Of a DNA stretch of 45,492 nt, positions 7,800 to 15,161 are shown piece by piece. The position numbers and the translations under genes were made by a program. Position 1 is the stretch's first letter. Every line of letters starts with the position of its first letter. Under the pieces are notes generated by a model. It saw only the letters and a list, made by a program, of their open reading frames with translations. It had not been told where the DNA came from and did no database searches. The stretch comes from Site-B1 sp963827785 (GTDB taxonomy: Bacteria; Bacteroidota; Bacteroidia; Flavobacteriales; Flavobacteriaceae), in assembly GCA_963827785.1 (NCBI GenBank), contig CAWHCT010000017.1:1-45492 (forward strand). Direction: 5' to 3'.

Positions 7800-7857
7800 C
7801 TTTAAATAATTTGTTTAAATCATTTCGACTGCGCTCAATTTGACAAATTATTTAAAA
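7800..7857. repeat. Inverted-repeat element with 'TTTCGACTGCGCTCA' core
   Basis: Fourteen-base perfect arms (7801-7814 and 7843-7856, TTTAAATAATTTGT and its complement) enclose 28 nt containing TTTCGACTGCGCTCA (7823-7837). It lies in the 165-nt gap between tpiA and prmA. I recall this core as a dispersed repeat in flavobacterial genomes. The hairpin could modulate read-through or protect the RNA end. No gene is visible in the gap. Confidence 0.65.
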
Positions 7858-7908
7858 GCGACTGCTGATAGCGTGACCTTGAGTTTTACGAAAGGTAATG
7901 CCCAAAAA

Positions 7909-8658
7909 CTAAAATGCTTTTACAATAGCGAAAAAGTCATCGGCATTAAGAGCTGCTCCACCAATTAAGCCACCATCAACATCCGGTTTTGAGAATATCT
8001 CTTTTGCATTTCCGGGTTTTACACTGCCACCATATAAAATGGACACCTCATTTGCAACTTCTTTACCATACTTGTTGGCAAGCGTCTTACGAATAAATGC
8101 ATGCATATCCTGAGCTTGCTCCGGACTTGCTGTCTCTCCTGTGCCAATGGCCCAAACCGGTTCGTAAGCCAGCACAATATTTTTAAATGCAGAAGCCTCC
8201 AAATGAAATAATCCATTTTTAATTTGACTTTCTACAACTTTCTCATGATTGTTTGCTTTACGATCGGCTAATTCCTCACCAAAACAAAAGATCACTCTCA
8301 TTTTATGCTTAAGTGCTGCATCAACTTTTTTAGCCAGCATCTCGTCGGTTTCACTAAAATAAGCACGGCGTTCACTATGTCCAAGAATGACAGTTTTAAC
8401 ACCTACACTTTTAAGCATTGACGCACTGACCTCACCTGTATAGGCTCCGCTATCTGCAAAATGCATATTCTGTGCGATCACCTCAATTTTAGATGTTCTT
8501 AGGGCCTCAAAAGCGTTCCACAAGTTAGTAAAAGTTGGGGCGATCATTACTTCGCAATTGAAAGAATTGACTTGTTTTTTTAATTGCGTAATAAGTGTTT
8601 GAGTTTCGGCCAAATCATTGTTCATTTTCCAGTTACCAGCGACTATATTTTTTCTCAT
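7909..8658 (-). CDS. tpiA: Triosephosphate isomerase
   Basis: A 249-residue glycolytic enzyme interconverting dihydroxyacetone phosphate and glyceraldehyde 3-phosphate in the cytosol. The active-site residues are visible: Asn9/Lys11 in AGNWKMN, His94 in ILGHSERR and Glu166 in AYEPVWAIGTG, followed by the phosphate loop near YGGSVKP. Length and start (ATG at 8658) are standard. It follows the permease gene by 21 nt on the same strand and is probably co-transcribed with it. Confidence 0.97.
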   Translation of the reverse strand: MRKNIVAGNWKMNNDLAETQTLITQLKKQVNSFNCEVMIAPTFTNLWNAFEALRTSKIEVIAQNMHFADSGAYTGEVSASMLKSVGVKTVILGHSERRAYFSETDEMLAKKVDAALKHKMRVIFCFGEELADRKANNHEKVVESQIKNGLFHLEASAFKNIVLAYEPVWAIGTGETASPEQAQDMHAFIRKTLANKYGKEVANEVSILYGGSVKPGNAKEIFSKPDVDGGLIGGAALNADDFFAIVKAF

Positions 8659-8679
8659 TTTTTTGATTTTATATGATTA

Positions 8680-9756
8680 TTATTGAAGTTTAACTTTTGG
8701 ATCTAACCAGGCGTAAATTATATCTACAAAAATATTGATTATAATGAACATAAGGGCAATAATTAAGACAGAACCCATAATTACCGGCAAATCTAACGTA
8801 TTTAATGCATTTACTATCTCTTTTCCTAATCCGTTCCAGCCAAAAACGTATTCTACAAATACCGCTCCTGCCAACATAGATGCAAACCAACCCGATATTG
8901 CCGTCACTACAGGATTTAAAGCATTTTTGACTGCATGTTTTTTAATGACCTGATATTCACTTAAACCCTTAGCTCTCGCGGTACGAATATAGTCTTGATT
9001 AAAGACTTCCAGTAAGGAGTTTCTCATCAACTGAATGATGACTGCCAAAGGGCGAATTCCCAATACAACTGCAGGAAGGATCAAATTCTTCCATTGTATG
9101 GTATTCTTTTCACCAAAATCATCCAGCTCATAAAGGCTTCCGGTCATTTCCAAATTAGTATATTTATGTAGCACATACCCAAAAAACCATGCAAAGAGAA
9201 TAGCACTGAAAAATGAAGGAATACTCATCCCAAAGGTGCTGAATATTTGAATGATCTTATCAAGCATTTTATCTTTATACAAAGCTGAAATTACACCAAG
9301 AATAATTCCCAAAATGATTGCAATTATTATTGCCGATACTGCCAATACGAAAGTATTTGGCAGTGTTTCGTTCAAAACCTGACTCACTTTTTTGCCTTGT
9401 TTTGTAAAGGACTCTCTTAAATATGGGAATTTTAAAACAACCGTTGTTTTACCCGATGAAAACAATTTTGTAGCGGAATATTTCCCGTCTCTTAAAAAAG
9501 TGTAATCTTCCTGATTTTTTGAATGAAAAGAAATTGGTGACAGATCATTTAAATAATATAAATATTGAGTACTCACAGGCTTATCGAAGCCATATTTTTG
9601 TTTTACTAAGGCCAGTTGTTCGCTATCCTCATTTTGACCAAGCATCATTTGTGCGGGATCTCCCGGAAGCACATTGAATAAAAAGAATATGACTGTAACT
9701 ACTCCAAATATGGTAAGTAGTGCGTAAAAAGTTTTATTTAGTAAGTAGCTTAACAG
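8680..9756 (-). CDS. DppB/OppB-type ABC transporter permease (probable CTG start)
   Basis: About 358 residues; an inner-membrane permease of a peptide/nickel-type ABC importer. The EAA loop RTARAKGLSEYQVIKKHAVK and the binding-protein-dependent permease domain occupy the C-terminal two-thirds. The first in-frame ordinary start is a GTG at 9672, but that valine belongs to the conserved NVLPGDPAQMM segment. The 28 codons before it encode a good first helix (LLNKTFYALLTIFGVV), back to a CTG at 9754-9756. No ATG, GTG or TTG exists between 9673 and the upstream stop at 9775. So either CTG initiates, or the start codon is altered by a base error, which is plausible beside the damaged gene upstream. 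Partner permease, ATPase and binding protein are not in the window. Confidence 0.85.
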   Translation of the reverse strand: MLSYLLNKTFYALLTIFGVVTVIFFLFNVLPGDPAQMMLGQNEDSEQLALVKQKYGFDKPVSTQYLYYLNDLSPISFHSKNQEDYTFLRDGKYSATKLFSSGKTTVVLKFPYLRESFTKQGKKVSQVLNETLPNTFVLAVSAIIIAIILGIILGVISALYKDKMLDKIIQIFSTFGMSIPSFFSAILFAWFFGYVLHKYTNLEMTGSLYELDDFGEKNTIQWKNLILPAVVLGIRPLAVIIQLMRNSLLEVFNQDYIRTARAKGLSEYQVIKKHAVKNALNPVVTAISGWFASMLAGAVFVEYVFGWNGLGKEIVNALNTLDLPVIMGSVLIIALMFIIINIFVDIIYAWLDPKVKLQ

Positions 9757-9766
9757 TAGAGGTGTT

Positions 9767-10872
9767 TTAGTTGTTTAAATTTAAATCATCCAGATCTTTC
9801 CAATGCAACTTTTGTATGACTGTTCCTTTGTTTAATTTTAAAATTCCCGGATTAGAACGTACTATTGTTTTTAAAGCCGTTTCATCACAGAAATAAAAAT
9901 CGAAATTTAAATCATACTCCGTTTTTATTTCTTGTTGAATATCTTCACCTGAAGCAGTCAGACCAATAACATTGAAACCTTTTTTACCGGCCTCGTCTGC
10001 CATTGTCTTTAACTTTTTCAATCCATTTACTTCTGCTTTCTCAAGATCATAGGTTACTATCATGATCAGCTTTTCTTCCTGTAACATGCTCTCAGTATAA
10101 TCTTCTCCATCACGCTCAATAGTGAAATCATGAATTGGAGGTGTATATCCTTCTTTGATAACTTTTGTGTCAACACTAACAAATTCACCTTCAACGTCAG
10201 GATAAGATCCACTGGTTACAAAAACTTCATCTTGACCGTTGACGTTAAACTTCCAAGTGTACTCAACTTCTGGTTTTGGCGCATCTTCCGGAATAGTCAT
10301 ATTTTCAGTCAAATTGGCACCAACTTTATAGGGTCTAAAATCTACTACTAGGTAAATGATTAATAACATGGTATCCGAACCAGATACAGGCCAATAAAGC
10401 TTAATAAGGAAATCACTATTAAACCGAATTTACTAAAAATTGGTTTTATATGCTTTAATCCAGCAAATAGGATTAAAATTAAAACCAAAAGAATAATATC
10501 CTTTCTAAAACTTCCCCAAGGTGTGAGTTTTATGGCATCTCCAAAGCAACCACAATCTGTTACTTTATTAAAATAGGCTGAATAAAAAGTTAGAGAACGT
10601 AAAGAAAACAATCATTAACAATAATCCCCATAGCGTTAGTTTTGGTTTGTAATCCAATCAATAAGAAAACACCTAAAAGCACTTCATAGATCACTACAAA
10701 AAGGGCTAACCAAAGCACTATTGGATCTAAAAATGGTAAGATTTAAAACTTCTTCACTGAAATATTCTGATAAGTTTGATAGAAAAACCAATTGGATCAT
10801 TGAGTTTTATAAGTCCGGAAATAATGAATAATACTCCAACTATAATTCTGACAATTGTAAAATAATTTTCAT
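9767..10872 (-). pseudogene. BT_3928 family protein (DoxX-like membrane domain plus thioredoxin-like tail), multiply frameshifted
   Basis: Reading all three minus-strand frames recovers one protein of about 368 residues. It has an ATG at 10872, an N-terminal DoxX-type segment (IVRIIVGVLFIISGLIKLND), a middle with LSEYFSEEVLN, LPFLDPIVLW and YEVLLGVFLLIGLQTKTNAM, then FYSAYFNKVTDCGCFGDAIK, HVINHLP and VVDFRPYKVGANL, and a thioredoxin-like C-terminal domain of about 150 residues. At least six frame changes are needed, near 10860, 10770, 10740, 10617, 10595 and two within 10347-10384. Only the segments 9767-10369 and 10360-10611 read openly for any length. The gene is a conserved neighbour of tpiA and DUF1599 in flavobacteria. 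Sequence error is likelier than true decay because the coding signal is intact between lesions. Confidence 0.8.
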
Positions 10873-10930
10873 GAGAAAATTTAATTAATTAAAATATTTT
10901 AATCAAAATCCAAATCTTAAAAATTAAATT

Positions 10931-11317
10931 CCAAATTCCAAATTTTTACTATTTCGATTTATTAATGATTGCTGACAAAATTTTTCTTAATTCTTCTGCT
11001 TCATTAATCAATTTATCAATATTTTCTTTATCCTTAACATTTGTTTCTTTTAACAAACGTAACCAGTATTGACTCTCTTTAGCTTCTTTTCTTGCTATCT
11101 TTAGTCTAAATTTAAAATCCTTATCTCCTAGTTTTTCGTTGGCTTCAATATAATTTGCTCCAACCGAACCGGAAGACTTCACTAATTGTTTAGTATCTTC
11201 AAGATTCGAAATTGTTTTATTTAATTTTGAAACAAATAATCTACAGTCTCTCGCAAATTCAAAAGATCGTTCTTCAAGACTGTATGTTTTATCATTACTC
11301 AAACTATTGGAATTTGG
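10931..11317. repeat. Short inverted repeats bracketing the four-helix-bundle gene
   Basis: CCAAATTCCAA at 10931-10941 and its exact complement TTGGAATTTGG at 11307-11317 flank the gene at 10949-11302. The left side holds further partial copies of the same word (10920-10945). The arrangement suggests a small cassette placed between the BT_3928 gene and DUF1599. No transposase or target duplication was seen. Confidence 0.5.
10949..11302 (-). CDS. Four-helix-bundle protein, 23S rRNA-intervening-sequence (S23/IVP) family
   Basis: A 117-residue all-helical, basic protein. The pattern matches the free-standing S23/IVP family: an N-terminal EERSFEFARDCRLFVSKL helix, the conserved QLVKSSGSVGANYIEANE turn (about 41-58), then ARKEAKESQYWLRLLKE (70-86) and a C-terminal helix. 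Members were first seen inside insertions of 23S rRNA genes; in Bacteroidota they occur as dispersed single genes of unknown function, and the fold forms pentamers in known structures. There is no rRNA nearby. The gene lies between 11-bp inverted repeats and separates DUF1599 from the BT_3928 gene, so it looks like an insertion into a conserved cluster. Confidence 0.9.
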   Translation of the reverse strand: MSNDKTYSLEERSFEFARDCRLFVSKLNKTISNLEDTKQLVKSSGSVGANYIEANEKLGDKDFKFRLKIARKEAKESQYWLRLLKETNVKDKENIDKLINEAEELRKILSAIINKSK

Positions 11318-11331
11318 GTTTTGTTATTTGA

Positions 11332-11877
11332 TTATTGCTTTGATTCCTCAAGATGAATTAATGCAAAAATTGCATAATTCACCATATCCTGATAGTTAGC
11401 ATCAATACCTTCACTCACAATAGTTTTACCGGAATTATCTTCAATTTGCTTCACTCGCAACAATTTTTGAAGAATAAGATCGGTTAACGAACTGACTCTC
11501 ATTTCCCTCCAGGCTTCACCATAATCATGATTCTTGTCCATCATCAATTGTTTCGTGATTTTCGCTTGCTTATCATACAATTCAATTGCCTCTTCCACAC
11601 TTAGATCTGGTTGCTCTACGACTCCTTTTTCCAATTGGATCAATGCCATAATACAATAATTGATTATGCCGATAAACTCACTCAATTCATCTTCTTCAAT
11701 CTTTTGTACTTCATTTTGCTGCAACCCTCTTATTCTTTGAGCTTTGATATAAATTTGATCGGTCAATGATGGTAAACGTAATATCCTCCATGCGCTTCCA
11801 TAATCTTTCATTTTTTTGATGAACAGACTTCTGCAGGTGTTGATAATTTCGTCGTATTGTTTTGAGGTGTTTTGCAT
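11332..11877 (-). CDS. DUF1599 (nucleotide-modification-associated domain 1) protein with internal duplication
   Basis: A 181-residue cytosolic protein made of two DUF1599/NMAD1-like halves. KMKDYGSAWRILRLPSLTDQ (about 22-41) is repeated as KNHDYGEAWREMRVSSLTDL (about 114-133), each followed by a helix with I-R/L-R and then an N-Y-x-I/M-x-A-L-I-x-L-E helix ending each half. The family is linked to nucleotide or base modification pathways, but this chromosomal version is usually found beside folP in Bacteroidota and has no assigned reaction. It is divergent from folP with 73 nt between them. Confidence 0.88.
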   Translation of the reverse strand: MQNTSKQYDEIINTCRSLFIKKMKDYGSAWRILRLPSLTDQIYIKAQRIRGLQQNEVQKIEEDELSEFIGIINYCIMALIQLEKGVVEQPDLSVEEAIELYDKQAKITKQLMMDKNHDYGEAWREMRVSSLTDLILQKLLRVKQIEDNSGKTIVSEGIDANYQDMVNYAIFALIHLEESKQ

Positions 11878-11950
11878 GAATTGGATTGAATTTTGCGTAA
11901 ATTTCGCATAAATTAACCGAATTAAAAAACTTAATTATACCAAAATAGTT

Positions 11951-12781
11951 TTGACAAAATCTATTAACTGTAAGGGACAACTCATAGATCTTTCTACACC
12001 AAAAGTAATGGGAATTTTAAACATTACTCCTGACTCTTTTTATGATGGTGGAATCTATAAAAATGACCGAGACATATTAAGCAAAGCAGAAGAAATGCTT
12101 ACCGAGGGTGCCACTTTTATTGATGTAGGCGGCTATAGTTCTCGCCCAAAGGCAACTCATATTAGTGAAGAGGAAGAACTAAAAAGAATTCTGCCGGTTA
12201 TTGATTTAGTTTTAAAAGAATTTCCTGACACATTGATATCAGCCGATACTTTTAGAAGCGGAGTTGCTAAACATAGCGTTGAAGCCGGAGCCAGCATGAT
12301 AAACGATATTTCGGCAGGAAAAATGGATGAAGATATGTTGCACACAGTTGCAGAACTGCAAGTACCTTATATCATGATGCATATGAAAGGCACACCTCAA
12401 ACGATGGCAAAACAAGCTAATTATAAAAATCTGTTAAAAGAAGTTTTGTTTTATTTCTCTGAACGAATTTCGAAAGCCAGACGACTAGGTATTATAGATT
12501 TGATTATTGATCCGGGATTTGGTTTTTCAAAGACAGTCCAACAAAATTATGAACTACTTAATAATCTAGACCATTTTAATATTCTGGATTTGCCAATTCT
12601 AGTAGGTGTCTCAAGAAAATCGATGATCCACAAGCCTTTAAGTATTCGTGCTGATGAAGCCTTAAATGGTACAACTATCCTTAACACCATTGCCCTGCAA
12701 AAAGGTGCTTCCATTCTGCGCGTGCACGATGTCAAAGAAGCTATGGAATGTATAAAGCTGACTCAACAATTGAAATCTTGA
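11951..12781 (+). CDS. folP: Dihydropteroate synthase
   Basis: A 276-residue TIM-barrel enzyme of folate synthesis that joins 6-hydroxymethyl-dihydropterin diphosphate and p-aminobenzoate. Family motifs follow in order: MGILNITPDSFYDGG (20-34), DVGGYSSRP, SADTFRS, INDISAG, MHMKGTPQTM, DPGFGFSK and GVSRKSM. The start is a TTG at 11951; no ATG or GTG precedes the conserved NCKGQLIDL segment in frame, so TTG is the only ordinary choice. A TAnnTTTG-like word (11946-11953) overlaps it, so the true leader is uncertain. The stop overlaps the ATG of the next gene by one base. First gene of a folP - lipoprotein - cdaA - DUF3667 operon. Confidence 0.95.
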   Translation: MTKSINCKGQLIDLSTPKVMGILNITPDSFYDGGIYKNDRDILSKAEEMLTEGATFIDVGGYSSRPKATHISEEEELKRILPVIDLVLKEFPDTLISADTFRSGVAKHSVEAGASMINDISAGKMDEDMLHTVAELQVPYIMMHMKGTPQTMAKQANYKNLLKEVLFYFSERISKARRLGIIDLIIDPGFGFSKTVQQNYELLNNLDHFNILDLPILVGVSRKSMIHKPLSIRADEALNGTTILNTIALQKGASILRVHDVKEAMECIKLTQQLKS

Positions 12782-13416
12782 TGAAGCATTTATTTTCAAT
12801 TCTCATTATATTCCTGATTATTTCATGCGGAAATGAAAAAATAGTTCAATTACCGGAAATAAATCATTCAGACATTACAGAAATATTAGACGTTTCACCT
12901 GCCTATCTTTTTTATGACGAAACTAAACCGGATAGTATAGAATTGAACAGGAAAAACCTAATAAGTACAACGAACTGGCTGGTCAATGTTGACAAACGCT
13001 TGACTCTGGAACAGGCAATTCCTTCAATCGTTTTTATACAGAATAAAAAGCGAGATGCTCAAATTCATAAAAATGAAAGTGCCAGAAACTATTATACCTG
13101 TCATTATAAAAAAATAAATAATTTAGGATTTATTGATTTTACGGATATTTACTACCACCAGGAAGATTTTGGAGCTTATTTAAAAAATCAAAGTACGGAA
13201 AATATTAGTGTGCTATTTTTTAATTCTGAACGGGCTACATCAGAATATATAGCCACTCAAATAAAGCAATTTCAGGAAATTGATTCACTCAGTATAAAAC
13301 TATATTTACACTTTGACAAAAAAATGAATTTTCAACAATATATAACTTGCAAAGAACAACTTCAAAAAATAGATTCAACTCAAATAAATATAGATAACAA
13401 CGAATTTATTTATTAA
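12781..13416 (+). CDS. Lipoprotein of unknown function between folP and cdaA
   Basis: A 211-residue protein starting at ATG 12781, which shares one base with the folP stop (TGATG) and so is translationally coupled. Residues 1-16 are a lipoprotein signal peptide with lipobox LIISC (Cys17). The mature part is hydrophilic, with a predicted alternating alpha/beta pattern and two further cysteines (in NYYTCHY and YITCKEQ). I do not recognise the family. Position in a folP-cdaA operon suggests an envelope-linked role, perhaps tied to c-di-AMP or wall homeostasis, but that is inference only. The next gene begins 35 nt downstream. Confidence 0.8.
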   Translation: MKHLFSILIIFLIISCGNEKIVQLPEINHSDITEILDVSPAYLFYDETKPDSIELNRKNLISTTNWLVNVDKRLTLEQAIPSIVFIQNKKRDAQIHKNESARNYYTCHYKKINNLGFIDFTDIYYHQEDFGAYLKNQSTENISVLFFNSERATSEYIATQIKQFQEIDSLSIKLYLHFDKKMNFQQYITCKEQLQKIDSTQINIDNNEFIY

Positions 13417-13451
13417 GGTTAATTTGCTAAATTTACCAAAACACCTTTCGT

Positions 13452-14237
13452 TTGGAAATCTTTAAAGAACTCTTACATTTTAATGTTGTAGACATCATCG
13501 ACGTCATCCTTGTGGCATTTTTGCTATACTATGTCTACAAATTGGTTAAAGGCACTGTTGCCATTAATATTTTCATAGGAATAGTAATAATTTATCTTAT
13601 CTGGAAAATCACTCAGGCCTTGCAAATGCAATTACTGAGTAATATTCTGGGAGGCTTTATAAGTGTTGGTATGTTTGCTCTTATAGTAGTATTTCAGCAG
13701 GAGATCAGGAAATTTTTATTGATGGTTGGATCTACTAATTTTGGAAGAAGACGAAAGTTTTTTAAGCAACTGAAATTTTTAAAAACCGAAGCTTTCACAG
13801 AAACTGATGTTGAATCAATTATTGCGGCCTGCAACAGAATGAGTCTTTCCAAAACCGGAGCATTGATCGTCCTTGAACGCAATAACAGTTTGGACTTCTT
13901 GACCAATACAGGTGACGAAATGAATATCACAGTTACTCAACCAATTCTTGAAAGCATATTTTTTAAAAACAGTCCGTTACATGATGGAGCCGTAATAATT
14001 GCAAACAATATTATTAAGGGAACCCGTATAATTCTGCCAACTAATAACGAGAAAAATATTCCCGAACGATTTGGATTACGCCATAGAGCCGCTATAGGAA
14101 TTACGGAAAAAACAGATTCTGTTGCGTTGGTTGTTAGCGAGGAAACTGGTCAGGTATCCTACATTAAAAATGGAGAATTTGTTGTTTTTAAGGACAATAT
14201 GGAATTGACAGACATTATTAAGAAAGATTTAGTTTAG
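13452..14237 (+). CDS. cdaA: Diadenylate cyclase CdaA (DisA_N domain, membrane-bound)
   Basis: A 261-residue enzyme that makes the second messenger c-di-AMP from two ATP. Three N-terminal helices (about 13-33, 37-55, 60-80) anchor it in the inner membrane. The cytosolic DisA_N/DAC domain follows with both catalytic motifs: DGA in NSPLHDGAVII and RHR in RFGLRHRAAIGITE. The start is a TTG at 13452, which gives the normal family length; no upstream ATG is in frame. It is 35 nt after the lipoprotein gene. The folP-cdaA linkage is conserved in Bacteroidota, whereas Firmicutes place cdaA before cdaR and glmM, neither of which is here. Confidence 0.95.
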   Translation: MEIFKELLHFNVVDIIDVILVAFLLYYVYKLVKGTVAINIFIGIVIIYLIWKITQALQMQLLSNILGGFISVGMFALIVVFQQEIRKFLLMVGSTNFGRRRKFFKQLKFLKTEAFTETDVESIIAACNRMSLSKTGALIVLERNNSLDFLTNTGDEMNITVTQPILESIFFKNSPLHDGAVIIANNIIKGTRIILPTNNEKNIPERFGLRHRAAIGITEKTDSVALVVSEETGQVSYIKNGEFVVFKDNMELTDIIKKDLV

Positions 14238-14238
14238 T

Positions 14239-15027
14239 ATGAATTGCAAGAATTGTGCTTTCTTACTTAATCAAGATGACAATTATTGTCCAAGTTGTGG
14301 TGGAAAGGTTATTTCTGAGCGTTTAACTGTTAAAAACGTAATCCATAATTTTAGCGAACAATTTTTTAATTATGATAATAAGATTTTAAAGACTTTTCTC
14401 TATCTATTTTATAAACCGGAAGCTGTAATAGTAGGATATATAGAAGGTGTTCGGAAACGTTACATAAATGTACTTCAATATTTTGCCGTATCCCTAACTA
14501 TTGCAGGATTACAGTTTTTCATTCTAAACACCTTTTTTGACAATCCGTTTGATTTTAGCGCTAGTAATTTTGGCATTGGAAGCAATGTTCCAAATCCAAA
14601 ATCAGTTGATAGCCAAATGAAAACCATCTCTGAAATGATGAATAACTATTATAGCTTAATCTATATTTTTAGCATTCCATTTTCAGCAGTTGGCTCTTGG
14701 TTTGTTTACAAGATTTATGACAAACGATACAATTTTGCCGAACACATTGTGATTAATACCTTCTACGCTGCTCAGCTTTTAATTGTGCTAGCTATTTTCG
14801 CAATAATTTTTGCATTCTTTGGTGTAAGCTACATGGACTTTTCATTCTTATCCTTACCAATAACTTTTATTTATTTTTGGTTTGTCCTGAAACGCGTATA
14901 TAATATGTCCATTCTAGATTCCATTGCATTTATGATGTTATATTTAGTGGTTTACGCAGTAATTTTTATTTTACTAGGTGTTGTTAGTTTGATAATTGGA
15001 ATCTTTGTTGGATTGTTACTTCGGTAG
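14239..15027 (+). CDS. DUF3667 membrane protein with N-terminal zinc ribbon
   Basis: A 262-residue protein that starts one base after the cdaA stop, so it is co-translated with it. The N-terminus has a zinc-ribbon pattern (Cys3/Cys6 and Cys17/Cys20), then a soluble linker, then five or so transmembrane helices (about 75-95, 135-160, 175-200, 205-220, 232-260). This layout matches DUF3667 of Bacteroidota. The function is unknown. Coupling to cdaA suggests it might help sense or respond to c-di-AMP at the membrane, which is inference. The 134 nt after it hold no convincing gene or terminator. Confidence 0.85.
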   Translation: MNCKNCAFLLNQDDNYCPSCGGKVISERLTVKNVIHNFSEQFFNYDNKILKTFLYLFYKPEAVIVGYIEGVRKRYINVLQYFAVSLTIAGLQFFILNTFFDNPFDFSASNFGIGSNVPNPKSVDSQMKTISEMMNNYYSLIYIFSIPFSAVGSWFVYKIYDKRYNFAEHIVINTFYAAQLLIVLAIFAIIFAFFGVSYMDFSFLSLPITFIYFWFVLKRVYNMSILDSIAFMMLYLVVYAVIFILLGVVSLIIGIFVGLLLR

Positions 15028-15161
15028 TTATATAATTAGAAACAGCTAACAATAAAAATTTATATCAGCATTTTATTGAGCAATTTATATGGTAATAAAG
15101 AAGAAATACTATTTTTCAGGAAGTTATGACGACATGATTAAACCAAAAAAATTGATAAAGG

